Part shown: positions 46,074 to 55,366 of the stretch, in pieces
How positions within the stretch are numbered: the stretch's first letter is position 1
Layout: each line of letters starts with the position of its first letter
Source: Gemmatimonadales bacterium
GTDB lineage: Bacteria > Gemmatimonadota > Gemmatimonadetes > Longimicrobiales > Gaopeijiaceae
DNA length: 64,000 nt
NCBI GenBank assembly: GCA_020344755.1
Contig: CP070829.1
Coordinates: 537,629-601,628, forward strand
Direction of reading: 5' to 3'
The notes under the pieces: generated by a model
Database searches by the model: none
The model's input: only the letters and a program-made list of their open reading frames with translations
What the model was told of the DNA's origin: nothing
Translations under genes and position numbers: made by a program

Positions 46074-47714
46074 ATGGATGCCGCATCCGGCCACTCTTCC
46101 CGACCCCGCTGTCCCACCCGGCGCCCCCGGGTCGGGAACACCTCCTCGGCCTCGCGAGGGGTTGCCCGGCCACCGACCGCCGCCCTTCTCCTGGGTTCAC
46201 TCCTCCTGGTAGGGATCGCGTGCGCACCGGAGCTGTCGGAGGATTCTTGGCGTGTGGCCGTGATCTCCTTCCAGCACGAGACGTGCACCTTCTGCCCCGG
46301 CGGTGATGTCACCGTTGAGGATTGGACGCGACTGGCGCCCCCTGCCGGTGGTGACGAGTTGCTCAACTCCGGGAGCTACGTCCGTGGGTTCCGGGACCAG
46401 GCACGGGCCTTCGGGGATATCGAGCTCGTCCCGCTCACCTCCCCCCTGGGCGTGTTCGGTGGCTCGTCCCGGAGCTGGAATACCCGTGAGACCTTCGAGC
46501 ACTTCCTGGGCCAGATGTTGCAGGAGCTGGAGGCCGCCGGCGAGGTGGATGGGGTATACCTGGCGCTACACGGAGCCATGGCCGTGCGGGACGTGCCGCG
46601 TCCAGAGGCGGAGATCGCCCGCCGGTTCCGGGAGGCTGTCGGTCCGGACGTGCCCATCGCAGGTACCTTCGACCTGCATGGGAACGAGGATGCGGAGTTC
46701 CTGGATTGGGCCGACTTCGCCTTCGTGACGAAGCGGTACCCCCACTACGACGCCTACCTCCAGGGCGAGCGGGCGGCGCGCGGCCTCCGAGAGGCCATGC
46801 GGGGGGCCTACCGCCCCACCACCGCTACCCGAAAGCCCGGAGTCATCACCCCCACGGTACTCCAGTGGACGGGGGCCGCACCCTCCATGCTCATCATGGA
46901 GCGGGCCCGACGTTGGGAGGCGCGGGAGAGCGGTGTATACGTCTCCGTCTTCTACGGCTACCCCTGGTCCGACGTCCCGGACGTCGGAGCCACCGTGCAC
47001 GTCATGACCAATGGCGATCAGGAGCTCGCAGACCGCATCGCGGATGACATGAACGACTTCATCTGGCGCGTCCGTGAGGACTTCGCCGTGGGCCGACTGC
47101 CCATGCCCGACTCGGCGGCGAAGCTGGTTCGGGCCGCTGTGCGAGCGGGAGAGACCCCGGTGGCGGTGGGAGACCACAGTGACCGGCCCGGTGACGCCAC
47201 CCACATCCTGCGGGCCTTCCGGGCCAACGGGATCGGCAACACCCTCTACGGAGCCATCACCTCACCGGTGACGCTGAGGGTGCTGGAGGAGTCCGCCGCA
47301 GCGCCGGGAGATGCCTTCCAGGGAGAGATCGGCGGATACACTCCTTCGGGCGGGGAGCCGTATCCCATCCAGGGGACGGTGGAGTACTTCGGGGAATGGC
47401 AGGGATACGACCGGGTCGCGGTCGTGTCCATCGACAACGGCGACGTGGTGGTGCTGACCCCGGCGTACACACAGGTGACGTCCCCGGACACCTTCCGGGA
47501 GCTGGGCCTGGATCCAGCGGATTTCGAGGTCTTCGTCGTCAAGTCCCGGGTCCACTTCCGGCGCGGGTTCGACGAGACCGGATTCGCTCCCACCATCGTG
47601 GTGGTGGAGGCCCCAGGGCCTTTCGTTGGGACCACCTTCCTGGATGCCCTGCCCTACCAGAACGTGGACCTGAGTACCCTGTTCCCCTACGGCACTCCAC
47701 CGGACCGGGAGTAA
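46074..47714 (+). CDS. M81 (MlrC-like) metallopeptidase lipoprotein
   Basis: 546 aa. Long basic N-region, then signal AALLLGSLLLVGIAC with lipobox. The M81/MlrC family (microcystinase C relatives) is shown by AVISFQHETCTF, YLALHGAMAV, GTFDLHGNED, VTKRYPHYDAYLQGERAARGL and the C-terminal domain with VAVGDHSDRPGDATH and VVKSRVHFRRGFDETGF. Metal ligands in HE, DLHG and DHSD appear intact. ATG 46074 has GGAG six bases upstream; ATG 46026 lacks one. The gene is divergent from the ANKH-like operon. Microcystin is not implied; M81 members also split other amide bonds. Confidence 0.88.
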   Translation: MDAASGHSSRPRCPTRRPRVGNTSSASRGVARPPTAALLLGSLLLVGIACAPELSEDSWRVAVISFQHETCTFCPGGDVTVEDWTRLAPPAGGDELLNSGSYVRGFRDQARAFGDIELVPLTSPLGVFGGSSRSWNTRETFEHFLGQMLQELEAAGEVDGVYLALHGAMAVRDVPRPEAEIARRFREAVGPDVPIAGTFDLHGNEDAEFLDWADFAFVTKRYPHYDAYLQGERAARGLREAMRGAYRPTTATRKPGVITPTVLQWTGAAPSMLIMERARRWEARESGVYVSVFYGYPWSDVPDVGATVHVMTNGDQELADRIADDMNDFIWRVREDFAVGRLPMPDSAAKLVRAAVRAGETPVAVGDHSDRPGDATHILRAFRANGIGNTLYGAITSPVTLRVLEESAAAPGDAFQGEIGGYTPSGGEPYPIQGTVEYFGEWQGYDRVAVVSIDNGDVVVLTPAYTQVTSPDTFRELGLDPADFEVFVVKSRVHFRRGFDETGFAPTIVVVEAPGPFVGTTFLDALPYQNVDLSTLFPYGTPPDRE

Positions 47715-47748
47715 CGCGAGTCGAGACGGGGTGGGGGGTGGCGGGTGA

Positions 47749-48930
47749 TCACCCCACCGCCTCCACCCGGACACGGACCCCGTCCTCCACTTCGTCGGAG
47801 GGATAGAGGATCACGGACTCCCCCACCTCCAGCCCTTCCAGGAGTTCCGCCTGCCGCCTCCCCTGCCTCCCGAGTTCGATGCGGCGGAGACGGGCCAGTC
47901 CATCGGTCACGGTGAACACGCCCCAACCGGCATCCACCCGGAACAGGGCGCTCGACGGGACCCGGACCACCTCCTCTTCCTCCCACTCCACCAGCGCCAC
48001 GTCCACCCGAAAGCGATCGCCCAGGACGGTGGCGGAGGCGTCCAGGGCCACCACCACGTTCACCCGCTGCTCCTCTACTCCAAGCGGCGAGACACGTGTG
48101 AAGGCGGAGGGCTCGATACGGACGATGAGCCCCCGGAGGGTGTCGGCTCCGAGCCCCGACGTGACGTGAGCCGCCGCTCCGGGTCTGAGGCGCACGGCGT
48201 CCTCCGTCAGCACCTCCACGACGACCTCCAGCTCGGAAGGATCCCCGATCTCCAAGACCGGAGATCCCGCCGTGACGGGCCGTTCACATTCCTCGTAGAG
48301 CCGCAACACCCGGCCGTCCGCGGGCGTCCTCAAGAGGGTGGGCTCCCCTTCTTCATCTCCGGACCCCAGAAGTGCCGCTCGGGCCGCTTCTCTGGCGTGG
48401 GACGCTGCGACGGTCTCCTCCCGTGCCTGCTCCAGGGCCAGGTGCGCCGCACGCTCCAACGTTCGGGCCTGGTCCATTCGCTGTTCCGTCACCGCCCCCG
48501 GAGCTCCCCGCCTTACTTGCTGGAGCCGCTCCAATGCCCTTACGGCCTCCCCCCAGGAGGTCTCCGCCCGACGCTCGCGAGCGTCCGCCGCACGCCAGGA
48601 TGCCTCCGCGCTCTCCAGCCGTTCCTCCGCTTCCCGGCTCGCGCGGCTGTCGAGGGGAAGGGGATAGATGCGTGCCAACACCTCCCCCGCCACCACCGTG
48701 TCCCCCACCTCACACTGGAGGCGTTCGAGGCGTCCCGTGACAGGCGCGGAGAGGATGAAACGCTCCTTCACCCGGGTCTCACCGTCTTCGTCCACGGTCA
48801 CCCGGAGGGGCCCCCGGTCCACCTGGGCAACCTCCACGTCCAGGGCCTCGGGACGCAGGACCAGGAGCAGCGCGACGGCCACCAGAGCGAGGAGGCCGCC
48901 GCCGACGAGGTGTCGTCTTCCGATCTTCAT
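47749..48930 (-). CDS. Periplasmic adaptor (HlyD/MacA-type) of an ABC exporter
   Basis: 393 aa. A single N-terminal membrane helix (LVGGGLLALVAVALLLVL) is followed by a barrel/lipoyl half (FILSAPVTGRLERLQCEVGDTV), a long coiled-coil hairpin rich in Glu/Arg/Ala (~105-185), the second lipoyl half (LLRTPADGRVLRLYEECERPV) and beta-barrel plus membrane-proximal domains (VVVALDASATVLGDRFRVDVAL, VPSSALFRV). The two genes upstream encode the permease and ATPase, so this is the adaptor of a MacB-like tripartite system. Confidence 0.9.
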   Translation of the reverse strand: MKIGRRHLVGGGLLALVAVALLLVLRPEALDVEVAQVDRGPLRVTVDEDGETRVKERFILSAPVTGRLERLQCEVGDTVVAGEVLARIYPLPLDSRASREAEERLESAEASWRAADARERRAETSWGEAVRALERLQQVRRGAPGAVTEQRMDQARTLERAAHLALEQAREETVAASHAREAARAALLGSGDEEGEPTLLRTPADGRVLRLYEECERPVTAGSPVLEIGDPSELEVVVEVLTEDAVRLRPGAAAHVTSGLGADTLRGLIVRIEPSAFTRVSPLGVEEQRVNVVVALDASATVLGDRFRVDVALVEWEEEEVVRVPSSALFRVDAGWGVFTVTDGLARLRRIELGRQGRRQAELLEGLEVGESVILYPSDEVEDGVRVRVEAVG

Positions 48931-48936
48931 GGGACA

Positions 48937-51303
48937 CTACTCCCGTGTCTTCAGCACAGCGATGAGGTCGATTCGGTCGAGTCGGCGGCGCACCAGGAAC
49001 GCGGAGGCCGCCGCCGAACCCACCACGATGCCCACCGCCTCCAGGTAGGTCACCGGATCCACCACCACCGGGAGACGAAAGAGCTCGGCCTCGAAACGGA
49101 GCATCACCAGGAGGGTGAGAAGCCACCCGAGGATCAGGCCTGCGGGAAGCGCCACCGCCAGCAGGACGGCCTGTTCGCCCAGGAGCATCCGGGCCACCTC
49201 CGGGCGTGAGAAACCCAAGACTCGGAGGCTGGCCAGCTCCCGCCCACGCTCCGAGAGGGCAACCCGGGTCTGGTTGTAGACGATGGCCATGACCAGGGCG
49301 GCCCCGATGATCAGCGTCGAGGTGAGGGCGATGAGAAAGCTCTCCTCGATGGTCTCGTTGAAGCCCTGGACCAGGACCTCCTTCACCACGACGCTCGAGA
49401 CCCCGGGGAGCCGCTTCAGCCGCGCGTACAGGCTGGCCTGCAGCGAGGCGTCCACCCGGAGCCAAGCCCCTGAGACCGTACCGGACTCGCCCAGCAGATC
49501 GTAGAGGGTCGCGGCCTCGACATACACGTCGCCTCCCATGAGCTCGTCCACCAGTCCGGCCACCAACATATCCCGTTGGGGGCGTCGTCCTTCCGTCACC
49601 TCCACGCGTACCGTGTCCCCCGGAGCAAGGTGTAGCCGGTCCGCCAGCATCCGGCCCACCAGGAGACCGTGCACCGGGGGCCGGTGGACCCGGAACGAGG
49701 CGTCGACGATCTGCCGCAGTTGGGTGCCCGGCGCCAACCCCATGAGGGATGCGCGCCGTTCCCGGTGCCCCTTTACGAGTCGAACCGGCGCAACCCGAAC
49801 CGGTTCGGCTCGCAGTACCCCGGGCAGGCGCGCCACTTCCCGGAGCGCGTCCCGGCCGCGAGGAGTGTCGAAGTAGACGGCCACGTCCTCTCGGTAGGTG
49901 TGGTTGAACTGCAGGTCCGCCACCACGTCGATGGCATCGAACATGGACAGGAGCGCCGTGAGCACCCCCAGGGCGAGGGCGATACCGGCCGCGGTGCTCA
50001 CCGACTTCCATCGGGCCCGGGTGACGTTGCGGCTTATCATCCGGCCCTCTGGTGTCAGGGCCCGCCACCACCAGCTTCCCTCGTAGCGTCTCTCCCGAAA
50101 CCCGGGAGGTGCGGGGGGCGCCATGGCGGATGCAGGAGCCAATCGCACGACACTTCGCGCTGCCGCCACGGCCCCGGCAATCCCAGTGGCGACGGCAATG
50201 CCCAGGGCCGTCCACACCACGGCGGGCGCAAGCACGAAGTCCGTCTCGGGGAACTGGTAGAAGCGGGCGTAGACTCCTGCCATCCGGTGTGCGAGCCAGA
50301 TCCCCAGCCCACTACCTCCCGCCGCTCCCACCAGCACCGGAAGCAGGGCCAGCTTCACGTAGTGGATCGCCACGGTGGTGGAGGACAGACCGAAGGCCTT
50401 CATGAGCCCGATCTGCTCCCGCTCCATGCGCACCAGGCGAAGCATGGTGGTGTGCAGCAGGAAGGCCGTCACGACCAGGAAGAGCGCGGGGAAGAAGGAC
50501 GCGGTCACCTGGGTCTCGTCAATTTCCGAGGTGACGAAGATGTGGGAGAGATGGTGGTCCCGACCGTAGCTCCCCACTCCTCCGTAGGGTTCCAGGAGTT
50601 CGTCAAAGGCCGCCACCACCGCCTCCTCCGACGCGCCGGGACGGAGGCTCGCGACGACATCGTTGAACCCACCCTGCATCTCGAATGCCGTCGACATGGC
50701 GTCGTGGCTCATCCACATGGCGCCGAACCTGCGATTGTCGGGGAAGACGGTCCCGACTCCGCTCACCTCGTAGATGAACTCGGGTGACAGGGCCGTTCCC
50801 ACGATGGTCAGGCGCTGCCACCGGCCGTTCAGCACCGCCCCGAACGAGTCGCCCTCCCGGAATCCGTTCGCCTCGGCGAACGCGGCGCTCACCACCACCT
50901 CGTCCCGCCGTCCCCCTTGTACCATCCGGCCCGACTTCATGTGCAGGCGGTTCAGCGGGGGCGACCCGTGCTCGGGAATGGAGACGAGGCGGCCCGTGGC
51001 GGGCTCGGGGAGGCCCGGCACGTCCAGGAGGACATCCCGGACGATCCGCATGTACACCCGGTCGACCCCCTCGACCGCGCCCAGTTGCCCCTCGAGGCTC
51101 GACGGCGCCCGCACCGCATGGGCGAACACCTCTCCGAACCCGTACTCGGCGTAGTACGCATCCTGGCTGCCTCGCAGGTATCCGTTCATGGAGCGGAGCA
51201 TGATGAACACCGCCACGCCGCAGGCCACCAGTACCGCCACCGCCGTGAGTTGCCCCTTCAGGTGCAGGGCGTCGCGCAGGACCTTCAGATCCAGGGTTCG
51301 CAT
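48937..51303 (-). CDS. FtsX-family ABC permease with two MacB-like modules
   Basis: 788 aa. N-terminal membrane helix (LTAVAVLVACGVAVFIMLRS), a large periplasmic MacB_PCD-like domain, an FtsX core (~265-390: FFPALFLVVTAFLLHTTMLRL, MKAFGLSSTTVAIHYVKLALLPVLVG), a second helix and periplasmic part (~430-650), and a C-terminal FtsX core (LIIGAALVMAIVYNQTR, LRVLGFSRPEVARMLLGEQAVLL). It ends six bases before the adaptor gene and begins four bases after the ATPase gene. The likely role is mechanotransmission-type export of a lipid, peptide or lipoprotein. Confidence 0.92.
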   Translation of the reverse strand: MRTLDLKVLRDALHLKGQLTAVAVLVACGVAVFIMLRSMNGYLRGSQDAYYAEYGFGEVFAHAVRAPSSLEGQLGAVEGVDRVYMRIVRDVLLDVPGLPEPATGRLVSIPEHGSPPLNRLHMKSGRMVQGGRRDEVVVSAAFAEANGFREGDSFGAVLNGRWQRLTIVGTALSPEFIYEVSGVGTVFPDNRRFGAMWMSHDAMSTAFEMQGGFNDVVASLRPGASEEAVVAAFDELLEPYGGVGSYGRDHHLSHIFVTSEIDETQVTASFFPALFLVVTAFLLHTTMLRLVRMEREQIGLMKAFGLSSTTVAIHYVKLALLPVLVGAAGGSGLGIWLAHRMAGVYARFYQFPETDFVLAPAVVWTALGIAVATGIAGAVAAARSVVRLAPASAMAPPAPPGFRERRYEGSWWWRALTPEGRMISRNVTRARWKSVSTAAGIALALGVLTALLSMFDAIDVVADLQFNHTYREDVAVYFDTPRGRDALREVARLPGVLRAEPVRVAPVRLVKGHRERRASLMGLAPGTQLRQIVDASFRVHRPPVHGLLVGRMLADRLHLAPGDTVRVEVTEGRRPQRDMLVAGLVDELMGGDVYVEAATLYDLLGESGTVSGAWLRVDASLQASLYARLKRLPGVSSVVVKEVLVQGFNETIEESFLIALTSTLIIGAALVMAIVYNQTRVALSERGRELASLRVLGFSRPEVARMLLGEQAVLLAVALPAGLILGWLLTLLVMLRFEAELFRLPVVVDPVTYLEAVGIVVGSAAASAFLVRRRLDRIDLIAVLKTRE

Positions 51304-51307
51304 GGCG

Positions 51308-52123
51308 TCACCACTCGATGTCCGAAGGGGTGGCCCGGACTTCGTTTCTCTCCTCCGCCACGATGCGGCCGTCCCGCATCCGCAGGACCCGATCCGCCAG
51401 GGAGGCGATGGCTGCGTTGTGCGTCACCAGCACGGTGAGCGTGCCGGTCTCCCGGTTCACCTGTTCAAGTACCTCCAGAATCCGTTTCCCGGTCTCGTAG
51501 TCCAGCGACCCGGTGGGCTCGTCACACAGCAGCACGTCGGGCTGCTTGGCGATGGCCCGAGCGATGGCCACCCGCTGCTGCTCCCCCCCTGAGAGCTGGG
51601 ATGGGAAGTGGTTCAGCCGCTCTCCCAGTCCCACCAGCCCCAGGGCTTCCTCTGGGTCCATGGGGGCCTCGGAGATCTCCGTGACCAGGCGGACGTTCTC
51701 CAGGGCCGTGAGGCTCGGCAGGAGATTGAAGAACTGGAACACGAAGCCCACGTGCTCCCGCCGGAATCGGGTGAGCTCCGCTTCGTCGGCGTCCGTGAGT
51801 CGATGGTGCTTGAAGTTGACCTCGCCCTCGGTGGGGACGTCCAGCCCTCCCAGGATGTTCAGTAGGGTGGACTTCCCGCTCCCGGAGGGTCCCAGGATCA
51901 CCACCAGCTCGCCGGCCTCAAGCTCCAGGTCCGTCGAGTCCAGCGCGCGGACCTGGACCTCGCCCATGGTATAGACCTTGGTGAGTCCCCGGGCCCGGAA
52001 GACCGGCTCCCGGCCCTGCGAGTTGGGGGTCGGCCTCCCCGAGGTGTGGTTGCCCTCACCGGGCTTCGGATCGCCGGCCTGGTCCGCGGTGGCGTTCCGC
52101 TTCCCCAGCCGGAGCGGTGACAT
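51308..52123 (-). CDS. ABC ATPase of a MacB/LolD-type exporter
   Basis: 271 aa. Walker [13 protein letters not shown]-loop [18 protein letters not shown], signature [14 protein letters not shown], Walker [13 protein letters not shown] and switch His VLVTHN are all intact. A ~40-residue polar N-terminal tail precedes the ATPase and is longer than usual for LolD. ATG 52123 has AGGGGAG upstream. It is the first gene of an operon with the FtsX permease and the adaptor. Confidence 0.95.
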   Translation of the reverse strand: MSPLRLGKRNATADQAGDPKPGEGNHTSGRPTPNSQGREPVFRARGLTKVYTMGEVQVRALDSTDLELEAGELVVILGPSGSGKSTLLNILGGLDVPTEGEVNFKHHRLTDADEAELTRFRREHVGFVFQFFNLLPSLTALENVRLVTEISEAPMDPEEALGLVGLGERLNHFPSQLSGGEQQRVAIARAIAKQPDVLLCDEPTGSLDYETGKRILEVLEQVNRETGTLTVLVTHNAAIASLADRVLRMRDGRIVAEERNEVRATPSDIEW

Positions 52124-52769
52124 TGGCTCCCCTCAGGAGGGTCTCATCTCGACAGGCGCACACCCCACCCGGCGGTTTCGACTGATCCGGGCCAGGGCCG
52201 CGTAGATCCTCGACGGGCGGCCGCGTAAGGGCGCCAGCCGTCACAGATCCTCAGTGTAAGGTGTCGTCTCGACCCGGCGCGGTCTGTGGGAGATCCGCCG
52301 TAGATGCTGTCGGGAAGGGGCGGCTTCCGGGAGCGGCTTCCGGCTCCCGATCGTGCGGTGTCTTCCAGCCCCGGCGTCGCGAGGGGTGGAGATCCTCTGC
52401 CCACGCCACAAGAAAAGGTCCCGGGCGCGCGTGCGACGGCAGCCGGGTCGGAAGGAGTGGACCGAGGTGGACCGGGGCCCACCTTCAATGAGGGACCGGG
52501 GTGATGGAGAGTGAGGCTCCGTACGCAGCTCCGGACCCGGCCTCCTTTCAGGATGGCAGAACACTCCGCTCCACGCACCCGTTCTAGCCCGGAAGAGCGT
52601 CTTCGGCGGATCCCCGGACTGGCCTCCAACCCACGGCGAGTTGCCTCGTACCCGACACACCCAAGGTCCCGACTGGCATGACTTGCGCGCCTTCCGGCGT
52701 CCATCACATGCTGGCATCTGTTCTTCGGACCTCGTCTGGAATCCCTACCCCCTCTTCGAGGCTGGGTCG
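52124..52769. other. Long intergenic region before the glycosyltransferase fusion
   Basis: 646 bp between divergent genes. Frames running through it have no recognisable protein. A local imperfect repeat of cggcttccgg occurs near 52321-52350 with a GGGAGC/GCTCCC inverted repeat (52330s-52350s). No promoter is convincing. Marks the left side of an accessory-looking stretch. Confidence 0.45.
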
Positions 52770-54830
52770 ATGCGGAAGCTCCTCTACGTCGCAGGTACCT
52801 ACGCCCCCGGCGCATTCGCGGGGAGCGAGTTGAGCGCGCACACGCTGCTGCGTGAACTGAGCGCGCGCCACGGCGTGGACGTGCTGGTGCTGACCGACGC
52901 GAAGTATGCCGGCGGTCACGGCGAGCGTCGCACGTACGACGGCGTCGCCGTCCACGGTGTCGAGCACGAGCGCAGGGTCTCCGAGATCGAGGCGGTGGCC
53001 GCGGACTTCGCGCCCGATGCTGTCCTGACCCAGCTTCTGTGGTCCGACGTCGCGATGGAGGTGGGGGCCAGGCTCGGGATCCCAACGATTCTCAGGGTAG
53101 CTGCGGTGCCCAACATCAGTGACCTCTCACTCCCCAGCGCGATCATTGCCTCCTCCCGCTACGCACAAGACTGGATCCGGAACGAGTGGCGCCGGGAGAG
53201 CTACCTGATCCGCCCCTCCATCGACCTGAGCCGGGCGATGGCGCCCGCAGGCAGCACCGAGCCCCGGTTCATCACCATGTTCAACCCCGTGGAGGTGAAG
53301 GGCGGCGCGGTCTTTCGGGAGATTGCGCGGGCACTGCCGGGTCGCGAGTTCGCCGTGGTGCCCGGCTGGCACTCGCTGCGCGACGCGACCGGCGGCTTCG
53401 ACCGCATCAAGATCCGGCACTCCTGGGAGTCGCAGGGCTTCCTCGAGGAGGGAAGTACGACCGGCCTCTCCGCGCGAGTGGCGAAGTGGCTGCGTCGGGT
53501 ATTCGTCCGCTTGGGCTGGGCCCGACCGGAGCTCGAGATCGAGTACCCGTCCGAGGTGGACCTCTCGGATCTCCCCAACGTCACGGTGCTCGAGCCGCGC
53601 GCGGAGGTGGGAGAGATCTACGCGCAGACGCGCCTCCTTCTCGTCCCCTCGCAGTGGGAAGAGACCTTCGGTCGTGTGGCGATAGAGGCCTTCGCAAACG
53701 GCATTCCCGTGATCGGGAGCAGCGTTGGAGGGCTCAAGGAGCACGTGGGCGAGGCGGGCATCCTGGTCGAGGAAAAGCGCGACGTCGGGGCGTGGGTACG
53801 GGCCATCGAGGAGCTCGACGCACCGGAGCGGTACGAAGAACTCCGTGCGCGGGGAGTCGCCTTCATAGAGCAGAGCTACAGCCTCGAGGAGACCGGGCGC
53901 CGGTTTACCTCGGTGCTTGAGCGGGTCACGGCCTCCTGGAGCCCGGCGCCGGCTGCCGTGGGCGCGGCCCCGAGGCCCACCATCCGCATCCTGATCCCCT
54001 ATTTCGGGGCCTGGCCCCCTTGGATGGGGTTCTTCCTCGAGTCTTGCCGCACCAATCCCTCGATCGACTGGCTGCTACTCGGCGACTGCGACCCGCTAGA
54101 CGCCGACCTGCCCCCGAACGTCCGCGTCGAGCCCATGGGCCTCGAAGCCTTCCTCCAGTTGGCGAGCGAGCGGCTCGGCATCGAGATCGGCTGGCACGAG
54201 CCGTACAAGCTCTGCGACCTGCGCCTCGGCCTCGGCGAGATCTGCCGCGAACACCTTTCGGGCTACGACTTCTTCGGGTGGGGGGATCTCGACGTCGTCT
54301 ACGGTGACCTGCGTCGCTTCCTGACCTCGGACGTTCTCGAACACGACATCGTCTCCTTCTGTGCCGACCACCTCTCCGGGCACCTCTGTCTACTCCGAAA
54401 CGACCCTCGGGTGGTGGCCTGCTACCGCGACTTCGAGGGGTGGCGGGAGAAGATGGAGGACCCGGAGTACCGGCACCTGGACGAGACCCCCACGCCTGCG
54501 GTTCCCCTCTCGTATCGGCTCCACTCCGCGGAGAGCTTCAATACCCCGCTCTCCCCGAAGATCCGCTGGACCGACGGTCGCTTTGACTTCCCGAAGGAGT
54601 GGAACTGGCGTGCCGGCATCCTCACCAACGACAAGGATGGTCACCGGGAGTTCCCGTACCTGCACTTCATGCACTGGAAAGGCGGAGCCTGGGCGCGGGA
54701 GTGCGGCAATGCCCATTGGGAGAAGCTGGACACCATCGTCCATGTGGAGGCGAGGGCGGCGCGCCACGGCTTCCGCGTCAACGCGAAGGGCTTCTTTTCC
54801 TGGCCGGAGAAGGCGAGCGGCACGCAGTGA
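52770..54830 (+). CDS. GT4 glycosyltransferase fused to a DUF6625-type domain
   Basis: 686 aa. Residues ~1-400 are a GT-B glycosyltransferase of family 4: YVAGTYAPGAFAGSELSAHTLL at the start, IASSRYAQDWI, FNPVEVKGGAVF, then SQWEETFGRVAIEAFANGIPVIGSSVGGLKEHVG with the EAFA/E-x7-E-type donor site. Residues ~415-680 match the DUF6625 pattern: ILIPYFGAWPPWMGFFLESC, LLLGDCDPL, LCDLRLGLGEI, YDFFGWGDLDVVYGDLRRFL, HFMHWKGGAW; the WGDLD acidic motif suggests a GT-A-like, metal-dependent transferase. One protein may thus add two sugars in sequence. ATG 52770 gives the proper GT4 N-terminus. No other cell-surface glycan genes are adjacent. Confidence 0.85.
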   Translation: MRKLLYVAGTYAPGAFAGSELSAHTLLRELSARHGVDVLVLTDAKYAGGHGERRTYDGVAVHGVEHERRVSEIEAVAADFAPDAVLTQLLWSDVAMEVGARLGIPTILRVAAVPNISDLSLPSAIIASSRYAQDWIRNEWRRESYLIRPSIDLSRAMAPAGSTEPRFITMFNPVEVKGGAVFREIARALPGREFAVVPGWHSLRDATGGFDRIKIRHSWESQGFLEEGSTTGLSARVAKWLRRVFVRLGWARPELEIEYPSEVDLSDLPNVTVLEPRAEVGEIYAQTRLLLVPSQWEETFGRVAIEAFANGIPVIGSSVGGLKEHVGEAGILVEEKRDVGAWVRAIEELDAPERYEELRARGVAFIEQSYSLEETGRRFTSVLERVTASWSPAPAAVGAAPRPTIRILIPYFGAWPPWMGFFLESCRTNPSIDWLLLGDCDPLDADLPPNVRVEPMGLEAFLQLASERLGIEIGWHEPYKLCDLRLGLGEICREHLSGYDFFGWGDLDVVYGDLRRFLTSDVLEHDIVSFCADHLSGHLCLLRNDPRVVACYRDFEGWREKMEDPEYRHLDETPTPAVPLSYRLHSAESFNTPLSPKIRWTDGRFDFPKEWNWRAGILTNDKDGHREFPYLHFMHWKGGAWARECGNAHWEKLDTIVHVEARAARHGFRVNAKGFFSWPEKASGTQ

Positions 54831-55295
54831 TCGAACCGGTTCGTCGCCGTCTTTAACCTTCGCTGCCCCGGCGGCGACCAGGAGCGCTGGAGAGTCCGAA
54901 GCCATGGCATCCATCGGGGAGATTGCACTCGCGTCCCTCGACGGCTACCACACGGGCGACGGCCGGGACGACTGCCGCGCCTGGTGGATTCCTGGCTCGG
55001 AGGAGCCGTGGAGCCCCTGACCGGGCCCCCGATCGCTCCTGGAGCGGCGAACTTGGCCGTGGGGGTTCCTACTCTACGCGAGCCCCTGGCTGGGCCGCTG
55101 GGTCACACCCCTCGGGGGTGCTCCGGGGATCGAGCACGCAGCCGGGTCGGAGGCGAAGACGCGCCCTGGCTGGTACTCTCCCAGAATGTCGCCTCGGAGC
55201 CGATGCACGCGCCGCGCAGAGCGGGAGCCGGGCCACTCGGAGAACCACGATGCCCCGCCCGAGGCTGTAACCCCAGGCGGGGCCGACCATTGTCA
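54831..55295. other. Non-coding stretch after the glycosyltransferase
   Basis: 465 bp without a convincing gene. A 38-codon frame from ATG 54904 (ends 55020) has no family resemblance. A short CACCCC-TCG-GGGGTG hairpin lies at 55106-55120. The region ends at the tRNA-Ile-like fragment. Confidence 0.4.
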
Positions 55296-55345
55296 CGGTG
55301 GACCAAGGTGGAGTCGAGCCACCGATCTCACGCCTATCGCGCCCG
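55296..55345 (-). pseudogene. Degenerate 3' half of a tRNA-Ile(GAT) gene
   Basis: On the minus strand this reads as anticodon stem-loop, variable loop, T arm and 3' acceptor strand of tRNA-Ile. The T stem GGTGG/CCACC (55307-55311 with 55319-55323) pairs perfectly around a 7-nt loop CTCGACT. The anticodon loop (55334-55340) carries GAT, and four of five anticodon-stem pairs form. A TTGGTCC acceptor strand, discriminator A and CCG end precede. The D arm and 5' acceptor strand (expected at 55346-55372) are absent. It looks like an attachment-site type remnant, not a working tRNA. Confidence 0.7.
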
Positions 55346-55366
55346 AGGCCAAGAGGTGGATGCGCC

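Noticed and set aside
47715-47760. Terminator between the M81 peptidase and the adaptor gene
   Set aside because: G-rich and C-rich runs can pair loosely (GGTG/CACC) but there is no U-tract on either strand.
54904-55020. 38-codon frame after the glycosyltransferase
   Set aside because: No ribosome site of quality, no family resemblance and no coding context; kept only as a remark on the gap.
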